From assembly GCF_019334305.1 (NCBI RefSeq), contig NZ_JAHWGH010000018.1, positions 444,009 through 508,008 on the forward strand: a stretch of 64,000 nt of DNA, in the 5' to 3' direction. The stretch's first letter is position 1, and every line of letters starts with the position of its first letter. Of the stretch, positions 52,982-61,951 are shown piece after piece. Position numbers and translations under genes: made by a program. The notes below the pieces were generated by a model, which worked only from the letters and a program-made list of their open reading frames with translations, did no database searches and was not told where the DNA came from. This stretch comes from Rossellomorea orangium (GTDB taxonomy: Bacteria > Bacillota > Bacilli > Bacillales > Bacillaceae_B).

Positions 52982-53919
52982 CGAGCCTGCCCCGCTTCAA
53001 CAGGGGTAATGGCCATCTCTACGATCTGCTCGATGACTTCCTCTGGCGTCCTGGTCAGGGATGACTCTATTGTTAATTGAATACGATGCTGAAGAACATA
53101 TGGAGCAACCGCTACAATATCCTGAGGCTTCACAAAATCCCTGCCATCAAGAAAGGCTTTAGCCTGGGAAGCCTTTAGAAGTGCCAGGCTGGCTCGCGGA
53201 CTTGCACCTACCTCCACCCATTCGTGCTCCCTTGTCCCCCTCGTAATTTGAAGTATATACGTTTCGATATCCTCAGATACGTGGACTTCTTTGACACGGC
53301 GTGACAACGATTGAAGTTCTTCAAGACCCATTACTTTATTTACTGTACTCAAAGGTTCCGATGATTTAAATCGGTTCAAAATCCCTCTTTCCTCTTCAAA
53401 GTCAGGATAAGTAAATGGTATCTTCAATAAAAACCTGTCCAACTGTGCTGCAGGCAGCGGGAATGTCCCTTGCTGGGATTCAATGGGATTCTGCGTGGCA
53501 ACCACGATGAAGGGAGGAGATAATGGAACGGTCTCCCCATCTATCGTAATCTGCTTTTCTTCCATTACCTCCAGTAGACTTGCCTGGGTTCTCGGAGTGG
53601 CCCTGTTGATTTCATCCGCCAATAAGACGTTTGTGACGACGGGTCCCGTCCTTAACTCAAATTCCTGGGTTTTCGGATTAAAAAACTGTATACCCGTTAC
53701 ATCACTTGGTAACACGTCAGGTGTGAATTGAATCCTTTTGAAAGCTCCATCAATGCAGTGACTGAATGTCTTGGCCAGTAATGTTTTACCAGTACCCGGC
53801 ACACTTTCCAACAGAACATGTCCTTCTTGAAGTAATGCAATCATCAAAAGGTCTATCTCTTTGTCTTTACCCACTAATACTTTATTCATTTCTTTCTTAA
53901 TTAAGGCCAAGCTACTCAT
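52978..53919 (-). CDS. MoxR-family AAA+ ATPase (YeaC-like)
   Basis: 313 residues. Walker A SVPGTGKT (39-46), Walker B LLADEINRATPRTQ, sensor-1 ATQNPIESQGTFPLP, all intact. First gene of a three-gene module with DUF58 and DUF4129 proteins, as in B. subtilis yeaC-yeaD-yebA. Distinct from the MoxR at 18.2 kb. Probably an assembly chaperone; the client is unknown. Confidence 0.9.
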   Translation of the reverse strand: MSSLALIKKEMNKVLVGKDKEIDLLMIALLQEGHVLLESVPGTGKTLLAKTFSHCIDGAFKRIQFTPDVLPSDVTGIQFFNPKTQEFELRTGPVVTNVLLADEINRATPRTQASLLEVMEEKQITIDGETVPLSPPFIVVATQNPIESQQGTFPLPAAQLDRFLLKIPFTYPDFEEERGILNRFKSSEPLSTVNKVMGLEELQSLSRRVKEVHVSEDIETYILQITRGTREHEWVEVGASPRASLALLKASQAKAFLDGRDFVKPQDIVAVAPYVLQHRIQLTIESSLTRTPEEVIEQIVEMAITPVEAGQAR

Positions 53920-54170
53920 TCTTTTTCCCCCTAGTTTTCATACGAAGATTTAATTTAATTTTCTAACAATATCATTTTCTTATTTTACCATAACTCTTTG
54001 TTAAATTATCCCTTTTCTTTTATAAAACCGACTACTCTAAAAAGAGGGGGGCTAAACTTTTATCATATGAAATGCCGTTTTAATTACCTATTTTATTGAT
54101 TAGTCTGCTGATTACTGCATCTGGGCATTTATAGGATGGAAAATCAAGTCAATCCCAAGAGCTGATAAAA

Positions 54171-54310
54171 TAGACGGAAAGATTCCGCTAATTTCTTCAT
54201 TAAAAGGAGAGATGAGCGAAATAAAAGGAGAGATTCCGCCTAACCACTCAAAAAATTCAATACTTGCTGATTTTTCTGTGCATAAACGGAAAAACTCCGC
54301 TTATTTTACT
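54171..54310 (+). repeat. Cluster of GGA-A-TCCG palindromic units
   Basis: CGGAAAGATTCCG (54175-54187), GGAGAGATTCCGC (54228-54239) and CGGAAAAACTCCG (54287-54299) recur, with a duplicated AAAAGGAGAGAT between. Similar strings recur in other Bacillaceae genomes from memory; only this copy is visible here. Confidence 0.5.
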
Positions 54311-54395
54311 TTTGCTGGCTCTTCTATATAGGGCAAGACATCTTATTTAATAGACGAAGTTGAAACGTATCACAAGTATTTAATCGCTAATAAAG

Positions 54396-54432
54396 AAACT
54401 CGCCAAAATAACTACGGCGAGTTTTACTTTTA
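54396..54432 (+). terminator. Plus-strand terminator without an upstream gene
   Basis: AAACTCGCC / GGCGAGTTT with an 11-base loop followed by TTACTTTTAT. No plus-strand gene lies upstream in the region, so it may end a non-coding transcript through the repeat cluster. Confidence 0.65.
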
Positions 54433-54590
54433 TATATACAAATCATGATGCTACTACCGAAGGGTTGACTCAGTGCGTGATCGGGTCTTTTCTCCATAAT
54501 ATCAATCTTTACAAATCTTTATTCTATTCCTTGAACAGACCATACATCCTTCCCATATTCTAGAAAAAAAGATGGGAGTGTAAAAAATAA

Positions 54591-54659
54591 ATGGTTATCA
54601 GCTTAATATTTGTACTGTGCATCGGACTTATCAATATTGTCGTGTTAAGAAGGGGGTAG
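54591..54659 (+). CDS. Possible 22-residue membrane peptide
   Basis: ATG 54591 to TAG 54659 encodes a single hydrophobic helix (VISLIFVLCIGLINIVVL) followed by RRG, a positive-inside end. GGGAGTG lies about 12 bases upstream, a little far. Short ORFs of this kind occur by chance, so this is tentative. Confidence 0.3.
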   Translation: MVISLIFVLCIGLINIVVLRRG

Positions 54660-54687
54660 TTTCCATTGCCCTGCTTCCTTCATGCAT

Positions 54688-55449
54688 TCAATGCTTATAA
54701 ATCATCTTTCGTGTCATTCCACCATCCACAACGAGATTCTCTCCTGTAATGAAATCATTATCAGTGTTCGCAAGGAATAAGCATGCCCTCGCTATGTCTT
54801 CGGGCTTACCTACCCTTCCTGACGGATGCTGTTCATGATCTATGTCCCTCAAGGAAGTATAATCTTCTGTTTGAATCCAACCAGGACTAATGGAATTGAC
54901 CCGAATCCCCACCTCGCCGAGGGTGATGGCAAGTGAATGAGTAAGACTGATAATCCCGCCTTTCGTCGCTGAGTACGCCTCTGTATCCGGTTCAGACATT
55001 GAAGCTCTTGTGGAAGCCATATTAATGATAGAGCCTCCACGCCCCTTCATTAACTCGGCTGCTTCACGGCTGCAATAATATACGCTGCTTAAATTAGCTG
55101 CTAAAATCTCGTTCCAATCTTCAGGTTCCATCTCCCAAAATGGCATGAATCTTGAAACACCTGCATTATTAATCAAAACATCGACCACACCGTGTTCTTT
55201 CTTAATGATCGTGAAGGCTTCTTTCACTTGTTGGGGTACTCCTACATTCACTTCATGAAAGCGCGTGCTATATCCTTCTGCATTGAGCGTTCTGGAAAGT
55301 TCCTTCCCCTTCGCATCATCCATATCCATGAATTCTACAATGGCACCTTGCTTTGAAAATTCTTCAACGAGGGTTCTCCCTATCCCGTTGGCTCCACCTG
55401 TTATGCACACAATATTTCCTTTCAATTTCATCTCTCCCTTGATTTTCAT
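54688..55449 (-). CDS. Short-chain dehydrogenase/reductase
   Basis: 253 residues of the classical SDR family: cofactor motif GGANGIGR, NNAG, catalytic Ser and YSATK (YxxxK). The specific substrate is unknown; resemblance to glucose-1-dehydrogenase and 3-oxoacyl-reductase types is general. The start is ambiguous: 55449 has AGGA directly before it and 55431 (MKLKGNIV) follows GGGAGAG by only two bases. Single gene. Confidence 0.85.
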   Translation of the reverse strand: MKIKGEMKLKGNIVCITGGANGIGRTLVEEFSKQGAIVEFMDMDDAKGKELSRTLNAEGYSTRFHEVNVGVPQQVKEAFTIIKKEHGVVDVLINNAGVSRFMPFWEMEPEDWNEILAANLSSVYYCSREAAELMKGRGGSIINMASTRASMSEPDTEAYSATKGGIISLTHSLAITLGEVGIRVNSISPGWIQTEDYTSLRDIDHEQHPSGRVGKPEDIARACLFLANTDNDFITGENLVVDGGMTRKMIYKH

Positions 55450-55502
55450 TTCCTATATAAGAAGGATACCCTACCCAAAAGCTCACCAATCCTCATGAAT
55501 AA

Positions 55503-55571
55503 AATTGAAAAAGGTTAACCTGCTGAAATCCCCCCTTGAAGTAGGATAGGGCGATTTCATAGGTTAACCTT
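55503..55571 (-). terminator. Terminator of the first Spo0E-like gene
   Basis: AAGGTTAACCT arms at both ends with inner GATTTCA/TGAAATC pairing, followed by Ts on the minus strand. It is unusually long (about 65 bases). Confidence 0.75.
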
Positions 55572-55575
55572 CTAT

Positions 55576-55755
55576 TTATTGAATGATCTTTCTTTGACTT
55601 GTCTTTTTAGTATCATTGCGTTGATGAATATTGATCAAGGCATCCAGCTCTTCACTCAGTTGAATGGTTGTGGGGCTTTTCAACCCAAAACGAATCCCGG
55701 ACTGAATCATCTTCGAGCGTACGACCTCAATTCGTGTGGCTATTGTACCGTTCAT
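55576..55755 (-). CDS. Spo0E-family aspartyl-phosphate phosphatase
   Basis: 59 residues. Two helices with RIEVVRSKMIQSG and the signature SEELDALI (SQELD-type motif) identify the Spo0E family, which dephosphorylates Spo0A~P and delays sporulation. ATG 55755 (MNGTIA) is 6 bases from AGAGGTG; the frame opens at GTG 55764. A second member of the family is at 62.6 kb. Confidence 0.85.
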   Translation of the reverse strand: MNGTIATRIEVVRSKMIQSGIRFGLKSPTTIQLSEELDALINIHQRNDTKKTSQRKIIQ

Positions 55756-55851
55756 CAACATCACCTCTGCTTCTTTTCTCTATTTTACTATTAATTCTAC
55801 TTAGAGAAAAGGAAAAGTACTTACGTTTTTCATATCAATTATATCTATACA

Positions 55852-56442
55852 TTATTTAGCGAATCGATGCTTCCCTATCGTCAACAATGTTTCCCTGCTT
55901 GTAATCCAGTCACTTGTAGATGTTACAGGATTATAGAAGAATAAAGAGCCTTTCCCCTGCCCTCTGAAAGCCAGGGCTTCATCAACTGCATCTCTGGATT
56001 CTTGTGAAGGTGCCTGGTTTATTTGTCCGTTTTGTACTGGTGAAAATGCATAATGTCCATTAGAAACCTGATAGATGACGTTTTTAATAGAGTCAGGGAA
56101 TTCTGAAGAATCCACCCTGTTTAATACAACCGTTGCGACTGCTACCTTACCTGCATAAGGTTCACCTTTTGCTTCTGCATGAACAAGTTTCGCAAGTAAC
56201 TCCCGATCTTCTGCGGTTACATCACTGTCAGGAATAACGATTGATTGACCCTGATATATTTCATTTGATTTAAGATCATTTTCTTTCTTTAGTTGAATGA
56301 CGGATACGGATTTCTCCTTACCAATTTCCCAGAGGGATTCACCCTTTTCTACCGTGTGCACTTCCCCTGCAGCAAATGTTTGAGAAGAGAATGTCACGAA
56401 AGAAAGTGCAGCAATTCCTATTATAAAGCTTTTCTTAATCAT
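55852..56442 (-). CDS. ykvT: LysM and SleB-type cell wall hydrolase (YkvT-like)
   Basis: 196 residues. Signal peptide (1-24, KKSFIIGIAALSF..AAG), a LysM domain (about 28-72, HTVEKGESLWEIG) for wall binding, and a hydrolase_2 domain (about 78-196) with HAEAKGEP and NRV, the SleB/CwlJ catalytic fold. B. subtilis YkvT (208) is the likely orthologue. Probably exported and acting on spore-cortex or vegetative peptidoglycan. Confidence 0.87.
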   Translation of the reverse strand: MIKKSFIIGIAALSFVTFSSQTFAAGEVHTVEKGESLWEIGKEKSVSVIQLKKENDLKSNEIYQGQSIVIPDSDVTAEDRELLAKLVHAEAKGEPYAGKVAVATVVLNRVDSSEFPDSIKNVIYQVSNGHYAFSPVQNGQINQAPSQESRDAVDEALAFRGQGKGSLFFYNPVTSTSDWITSRETLLTIGKHRFAK

Positions 56443-56604
56443 ACTTCTACCTCCTAATAAGCGCTCACCAATAAGATAACAATGTATAAGGAGAATTTCA
56501 GCAGGTAAAGGTTACCACTGATCGTTCAAGCTTCAATACTAAATACAGGAGTTGCCTCATATACTGGTCGTAATCCAGGAAAGAACAGAGCACTTTCGAA
56601 ACAG

Positions 56605-56632
56605 AAAAAGTGGGGGTTCCCCACTCTTTTAA
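56605..56632 (-). terminator. Terminator of the 64-residue protein gene
   Basis: AGAGTGGGG / CCCCACTTTTT on the minus strand, overlapping the stop codon. Confidence 0.75.
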
Positions 56633-56823
56633 CTTCTCTGTGTATCTAAATAATGAAAGAGGATATTTCCACCTTGCTGGGCTATTCCCCGAAAATGTTT
56701 AAAATCCTCCTGTTTCACAAGTATTGCTCGAAAGGCGAGGAAATCTTCTTTCAACACCTTTATTTCATCAATTTCTCTTGTACGCAATAATTGCAGTTGC
56801 TCAAGAATGTCCTTTTCACTCAT
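56629..56823 (-). CDS. Small protein of unknown function
   Basis: 64 residues, helical N-terminal half (EKDILEQLQLLRTREIDEI) and a C-terminal part with HFRGIAQQGGNILFHY. GGAGG is 7 bases before ATG 56823. Divergent from ykvS. Not recognised. Confidence 0.7.
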   Translation of the reverse strand: MSEKDILEQLQLLRTREIDEIKVLKEDFLAFRAILVKQEDFKHFRGIAQQGGNILFHYLDTQRS

Positions 56824-56988
56824 ACACAAACCTCCATCCTTACTATGACTATTGTAATTTCAAAAGGTAGATCATCACAAGCCATAATTTTTAAATGAAA
56901 TTGTTAGAAAACTCTTTACCTTTCCAAAACTTTCCGTCAAAATATTAGTAATTGTTTGTAGAATTTTGGCAAAAAGGAGCGACATTTG

Positions 56989-57168
56989 ATGAAAAAAGCA
57001 GAAATAGGGAATGTGATTGAATTTAAAGAAGGATTAAAAGGAATCGTTGAAAAAGTGAATGAAAATTCAGTAATTGTCGATTTAACTTATATGAAAAATT
57101 ATCGGGAGCTCGAGTTGGAGGAAAAGACCGTAGTGAACCACAAGAACTATAAAATTGTAAAGGCCTGA
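56989..57168 (+). CDS. ykvS: YkvS-like DUF2187 protein
   Basis: 59 residues: a small beta-barrel-like protein with KEGLKGIVEKVNENSVIVDLT and NHKNYKIV, matching B. subtilis YkvS (DUF2187, 61 residues). Function unknown; the fold suggests nucleic-acid or ligand binding. ATG 56989 follows AAGGAG; TTG 56986 is also possible. Confidence 0.88.
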   Translation: MKKAEIGNVIEFKEGLKGIVEKVNENSVIVDLTYMKNYRELELEEKTVVNHKNYKIVKA

Positions 57169-57194
57169 TAGAAAATAAGCTCTGCTTATGTTCG

Positions 57195-57224
57195 GTGGAG
57201 GACTTTCCTCCACTATTATTATTT
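57195..57224 (+). terminator. Terminator of ykvS
   Basis: GTGGAGGA-CTT-TCCTCCAC followed by TATTATTATTT. Confidence 0.75.
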
Positions 57225-57305
57225 GAGTACTGAAGCGAAAAGGTTTAATGCATCGGCTTTGAGGATATTCTTATAGCATACTGTTCATAAGGTGGATCCC
57301 TCGAG

Positions 57306-58691
57306 ATGAATATAAATATACATATTTTTAATAAAGCCCAAAAAAGTTTCTGGTTTGTCCCATTCTTATTCTCCATGATATCTTTATTGCTTTCTCTCCT
57401 CACCTTTTATTTTGATTGGTGGTTGAGTCAGCATGACTACCCGATATTCCCTAAGGTGTTGTTCTCAAATTTCAACCTATCGATGACGATCATCAGCACT
57501 ATTGCTTCATCCATCATGACCATGACGACCATTACCTTTTCAACCATCATGGTTGTCCTTACAACGTTTCTTTCCCAGTATTCACCAAGGACTTTACAGA
57601 ATTTCATCAACGACCGACCTACTCAACGTGTGCTTGCCATTTTTGTTTCGGGTGTGGTGTACTGCATCACTCTGCTGGTTCTTCTTAAAGATGAATCAGG
57701 TCAAGAATTATACATTTCATCTGCATTTGCCGGAATCGTTGCGGTTATTTGTCTATTTGTCTTTGTTTATTTCGTCCATCATGTATCTAATTGGGTGAAG
57801 GTTAGTAATTTGATCCATAACATTACCATCAAGACAAATAATAAAATTGATAATAGTTACTTATACAGAAGAAATGCCATCCAAGATGAGCCATCGACTT
57901 TCAATGAATCTTTCTTTAGTGAAACCGAGCCCTTTACGATGTACAGTGAAGCATCTGGATATCTACAACAAATCGATATAGAAGGAATGATCAAGAAAGC
58001 GGGAAAGGACAAGAGTATCGTCCGTATGGTGAAAACACCTGGGGAATACTTACTTGAAGGAACCCCCGTTATGACCATCTGGACTATGACAGATGATATA
58101 GATGGGGAAGATTATCTTAGCTACCTTGTACTTGGCCCTGATAAAGAACCTATGGAAGATATTGAGCTCGGAATCCGGAAGCTTGTGGAAATAGCCTTAA
58201 GAGCCATTTCCCCCGCCATCAATGATCCCAATACAGCGAAAAACTGTATCGAAGAGATCGGAATCATTCTATCGAAGCTCGCTAAACACAAACTTCCCAG
58301 CTCTTACTTGACAGATGATGAAAATCAGGTACGAATCATATTAGAACAACCCACCTTTGTCGATCATCTATACAAAAGCTTTTATCAATTGAGGCATTAT
58401 GGGAAACAGGATGTTTCCATCATTGCAGAAATCCTCCGCTCCTTGAGAATGATCGGTGAAAATAATAGCGAAGAAACGCAGAAAATGGTATGGACCTTTA
58501 AGAATTATATTTTGGAAGGGATCGATTATGACAGCCTCCAGAACCTTGATATTCAGTACATCATGAGACACCTTGACGAACTGGCCAAGGGATGCGGGCA
58601 AGGTGATTGGGATAAAGACGAAGTCCGAAATAAATATTTTCCCGAGAAGTACAAGACGGAGGACGCATATCATCATGATCATGGTTCATAG
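57306..58691 (+). CDS. DUF2254 membrane protein
   Basis: 461 residues: four membrane helices (about 15-40, 57-85, 105-125, 138-160) and a large cytoplasmic C-terminal domain. DUF2254 family features: the serine/threonine/methionine-rich helix ASSIMTMTTITFSTIMVV and ALRAISPAINDPNTA. Function is unknown; predicted in the inner membrane. AAGGTGG is about 11 bases before ATG 57306. Single gene. Confidence 0.85.
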   Translation: MNINIHIFNKAQKSFWFVPFLFSMISLLLSLLTFYFDWWLSQHDYPIFPKVLFSNFNLSMTIISTIASSIMTMTTITFSTIMVVLTTFLSQYSPRTLQNFINDRPTQRVLAIFVSGVVYCITLLVLLKDESGQELYISSAFAGIVAVICLFVFVYFVHHVSNWVKVSNLIHNITIKTNNKIDNSYLYRRNAIQDEPSTFNESFFSETEPFTMYSEASGYLQQIDIEGMIKKAGKDKSIVRMVKTPGEYLLEGTPVMTIWTMTDDIDGEDYLSYLVLGPDKEPMEDIELGIRKLVEIALRAISPAINDPNTAKNCIEEIGIILSKLAKHKLPSSYLTDDENQVRIILEQPTFVDHLYKSFYQLRHYGKQDVSIIAEILRSLRMIGENNSEETQKMVWTFKNYILEGIDYDSLQNLDIQYIMRHLDELAKGCGQGDWDKDEVRNKYFPEKYKTEDAYHHDHGS

Positions 58692-58704
58692 ATCTAAGCC
58701 AATA

Positions 58705-58736
58705 AAAAACGGATGCCGTCAAGCATCCGTTTTTAT
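58705..58736. terminator. Terminator of the DUF2254 gene
   Basis: ACGGATGC / GCATCCGT stem with a 6-base loop, A-run before and T-run after; it can serve both flanking genes. Confidence 0.85.
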
Positions 58737-58737
58737 A

Positions 58738-58857
58738 TTATTGTTTTTCTTTTTTTCCTTCTGAAAGTTCCTTGAACGAAGAAACTTTTCCGTGCGGATG
58801 CTGCTCTTCTTTCCTTACATTCCACTGTCTTTCTTTTTCATGCTTGGACTGTGTCAT
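58738..58857 (-). CDS. Small hydrophilic peptide of 39 residues
   Basis: ATG 58857 preceded by AAAGGGGTGG reads 39 codons to TAA 58738. Rich in Lys, Glu, Gln and His with no membrane helix. The good ribosome binding site and its position behind a shared terminator favour a real gene; no family is recognised. Confidence 0.5.
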   Translation of the reverse strand: MTQSKHEKERQWNVRKEEQHPHGKVSSFKELSEGKKEKQ

Positions 58858-58930
58858 GATTGCCACCCCTTTTCAATATTTATTCTCTATTAACATGGGC
58901 AGCGGGCACATTTTTTACTCTTTTTAATGA

Positions 58931-59962
58931 TTATTTATTCGGTTTCATCCATAGAAGAATGATAAATAACAAACTCATGTACCCAAACAGAGGATACAGA
59001 TAGGATAAAAGTTCACTGTATTCGAAAAAGCTCAATGAATAAATCATCAAGAAAATACCTGTGAAAGTCAACAATGAAGGGCCCTTCCAATAATTACTCA
59101 ATTGCTTCTCAAGACCAAATACGCCTCCAATGACGGATGTGAAAATCTCACCATAAATAATGAGGATATAAACAAAGTAAAAGCCGGATACAAATGATTT
59201 CATCACGACCGCCATTGGAATCTGGTAATCGGTTACGTTCGGAATCAAGACAAGAGTGATATGACTGGATATTAAAATAAGCGTCAGAAAAAATCCGCCA
59301 AGATATCCCCCATATTTAATGATTTCCCGATCCTTCACTTCTCCGGCAACAGGAACGAGAACAGCCTGTGCCATGGCGAGATTGAAGGCTACATAAGAAA
59401 AAGGGGCCACGACCGATTTCCAGCCATCTTCAGCATGAGGAATCATCAGAAATGCGTCTAAAAATGCTGCATGGCGAACCGAATACACCATCAGAAACAG
59501 ATTAAAGACAATCATAAGGGGAACGACAAACGTATTTACAGCAAATAATCCTTTAATGCCCACCATCATCGTGAAAAAACCCAAAGCGATGGTCAACAGA
59601 ATGCCCAATTGCTTCGATAATTGGAGCTGCTCCTGGAAAACGGCTCCTGCCCCTGAAAGCATGACGGCTGAAACGCCGATCAGCATGATCATCATTACGA
59701 TATTCATGATTCTCGCAAACCATTTTCCAAATAAGTATTCGTTAAATTCTTCGAAAGACTTCGCTTTAATATCATGGGATTTAAGCATGATCTTGGTTCC
59801 CATCGTAATGAATAAGTACCCGCTCAGTAAAATGGCAATAAACCCGACAAATCCAAATCGGGTAAAAAACTCGACAATTTCCCTTCCCGTGGCAAATCCT
59901 GCTCCTATGACTGTTCCTACATATACCGCTGCTATCTGAAACGATCCAGCAATTTTTTTCAT
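58931..59962 (-). CDS. ykvI: YkvI-like membrane transporter of the APC superfamily
   Basis: 343 residues with about ten membrane helices, starting with QIAAVYVGTVIGAGFATGREIVEFF, a helix-1 break typical of LeuT/APC-fold transporters. Close in start and length to B. subtilis YkvI (347). Substrate unknown. Single gene. Confidence 0.85.
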   Translation of the reverse strand: MKKIAGSFQIAAVYVGTVIGAGFATGREIVEFFTRFGFVGFIAILLSGYLFITMGTKIMLKSHDIKAKSFEEFNEYLFGKWFARIMNIVMMIMLIGVSAVMLSGAGAVFQEQLQLSKQLGILLTIALGFFTMMVGIKGLFAVNTFVVPLMIVFNLFLMVYSVRHAAFLDAFLMIPHAEDGWKSVVAPFSYVAFNLAMAQAVLVPVAGEVKDREIIKYGGYLGGFFLTLILISSHITLVLIPNVTDYQIPMAVVMKSFVSGFYFVYILIIYGEIFTSVIGGVFGLEKQLSNYWKGPSLLTFTGIFLMIYSLSFFEYSELLSYLYPLFGYMSLLFIILLWMKPNK

Positions 59963-60073
59963 CCCATCACCTCTGACACCTTCTACTTCACCTTATGTAC
60001 AAGCAGGGAAAAACAGAAGCAAAAGTAGATAATTCTCTTAGAAATCAGCCGGTATAGAATGTGAGGACATAAG

Positions 60074-60100
60074 AAAAGCAGCCGCAACAAGTACGGCTGC
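60074..60100 (-). terminator. Terminator of the M3 peptidase gene
   Basis: GCAGCCG / CGGCTGC stem, loop of 9 bases, then TTTTC on the minus strand. Confidence 0.7.
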
Positions 60101-60110
60101 CAAATATCAT

Positions 60111-61805
60111 TTACAGGGATGTATCATCTATCCCATTTAACCATTGCCTGATCGGTTCAATCACTTTTTGGACTGTTCCCTCCCGGAATGGGGAGTCTAA
60201 ATCAGCTGCTTCCACTAATTCCGTGAAAGAACGGCTGCCACCCAGCTTACATAAGGCGACATAATCATCCCATGCTCCTTCTCGATCAAGATTCATTTTC
60301 TTCCAGAACTGAAAAGCACAAATTTGAGCCAATGTATAGTCAATATAGTAGAAAGGTGAATTGTATATATGGGATTGACGCTGCCAGAACCCTCCACTTT
60401 CCAAATATGAAACATGGTCATAGTCCTTATGGGGCAAATACTCTTTCTCGATCCTCCTCCATGCTGCATTGCGTTCAGCAGGAGTGGCCTCTGGATTTTC
60501 ATACACAAAATGTTGGAATTCATCGACAGCAACACCGTATGGAAGAAATTGCAGTGCTTCACTCAGATGAGAAAATTGATACTTATCCGTATCCTCTTTA
60601 AAGAAATATTTCATCCACGGCCAAGTGAAGAACTCCATACTCATGGAATGTATCTCACAAGCCTCATACGTTGGCCAGATGTATTCCGGTATATCAAATC
60701 CTCGGCTTGAGTACACTTGGAAGGCATGACCGGCTTCATGGGTCAACACATCGATATCCCCGGACGTCCCATTAAAGTTCGAGAAGATGTATGGTGATTC
60801 ATAATTGGCGATATACGTGCAATATCCTCCTCCCGCTTTCCCTTTCTTCGCTTCCAGATCCATAAGGTTCGCCTCAATCATGAAATCAAAGAATTCCTTT
60901 GTCTCAGGTGATAACTCTTCGTACATTTTCTTACCGTTTTCAATTATCCACTGAGGGTCGCCTTTAGGAGCTGCATTTCCCGATGTGAATTTAAATCCTT
61001 CATCATAAAATTTCATGGAGTCGATACCGATCCGCTTTCCTTGTCTTTCTTTCAGCTCTGTAGAAAGAGGAACGATGTGCTCCTTCACCTGATCACGGAA
61101 CACCTTCACCATATCAGGTGTATAATCCGTTCTCGTCATACGATAGTAACCCAGTTCCACAAAGTTTTTGTATCCTAATGTAGTCGCTATCTTATGACGG
61201 AGTTTGACCAATTCATCGAATATACGATCTAACTCTTCCTGGTTTTCTTCGAAGAAAGAGATGGTGGCCATGGCCGCATCTTTCCTTGTACCCCTGTTCA
61301 CCGATTGTGTGAAGGGTCCCATCTGAGCCAATGTGCGCTCTTCTCCTTCAAATGGAATCTTCGCAGACGCCATTAATTTTGTATATTGGGAAGACAGCTT
61401 ATTTTCCTTTTGAAGCAATGTGATGATTTCAGGGGAAAACGTCTTGATTTCACTTTCTGCAAGAGAAAACAACTGCTTTCCCCACTTATCTTCCAATTCT
61501 TGACGAAATGGAGAATTCACGAGCTCCCGGTAATATTCCGTCACCATACCTGAAACTTCAGGCATCATATCATCGATGTACTCCTGCTCCTCTTTGTAAA
61601 AGGCATCATTTGTATCAATGGAATGTCTGATGTAGCAAATGTTCTGCATCGTATCGATGTTATGCCGGATTTCATTGATTTCCTTAATGGCTTCCACTTG
61701 TCCAGAGACATCCGAAGCAGCTTTGAATTTCTGGAGAACCTCCTCGAAAATCGGTTTAATCTCTTCCAGGTTTGGTCTTTCATATGTAAAATCTTCAAAC
61801 TTCAT
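60111..61805 (-). CDS. M3-family oligoendopeptidase (PepF-like)
   Basis: 564-residue cytoplasmic zinc peptidase. The zinc motif HEAGH (in VLTHEAGHAFQV) and the distal Glu in YEACEIHSMSMEFF are intact. Predicted to degrade oligopeptides. Single gene, with its own terminator. It resembles the M3 oligoendopeptidase group of Bacillus (PepF/YjbG type). Confidence 0.92.
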   Translation of the reverse strand: MKFEDFTYERPNLEEIKPIFEEVLQKFKAASDVSGQVEAIKEINEIRHNIDTMQNICYIRHSIDTNDAFYKEEQEYIDDMMPEVSGMVTEYYRELVNSPFRQELEDKWGKQLFSLAESEIKTFSPEIITLLQKENKLSSQYTKLMASAKIPFEGEERTLAQMGPFTQSVNRGTRKDAAMATISFFEENQEELDRIFDELVKLRHKIATTLGYKNFVELGYYRMTRTDYTPDMVKVFRDQVKEHIVPLSTELKERQGKRIGIDSMKFYDEGFKFTSGNAAPKGDPQWIIENGKKMYEELSPETKEFFDFMIEANLMDLEAKKGKAGGGYCTYIANYESPYIFSNFNGTSGDIDVLTHEAGHAFQVYSSRGFDIPEYIWPTYEACEIHSMSMEFFTWPWMKYFFKEDTDKYQFSHLSEALQFLPYGVAVDEFQHFVYENPEATPAERNAAWRRIEKEYLPHKDYDHVSYLESGGFWQRQSHIYNSPFYYIDYTLAQICAFQFWKKMNLDREGAWDDYVALCKLGGSRSFTELVEAADLDSPFREGTVQKVIEPIRQWLNGIDDTSL

Positions 61806-61901
61806 AAATTGTGCCTCCTCTTAAATTTATCCCGAATATAGTTATTCGACTTCACATTCCGATTCTCCTGTTAATGGACAGAATTGATCATTTGTTATTG
61901 C

Positions 61902-61934
61902 AAAAAAAAAAGCCCCATCTAGAATAGACAGGGC
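61902..61934 (-). terminator. Terminator of the marR gene
   Basis: GCCC-TG-TCTA / TAGA-TG-GGGC stem followed by a run of ten Ts on the minus strand. Confidence 0.85.
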
Positions 61935-61951
61935 AGGTTGGTTAATGGAGC

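Larger units (their letters stand above)
53920..54687. other. 768-bp intergenic region with repeats and a plus-strand terminator
   Basis: Holds the upstream region of the MoxR gene, a repeat cluster (54171-54310), a plus-strand terminator (54396-54432) and a tiny ORF (54591-54659). No other gene seen. Confidence 0.6.

Noticed and set aside
54171..54310. Repeat cluster considered as a CRISPR array.
   Set aside because: Units are unevenly spaced, degenerate and only three, with no cas genes nearby.
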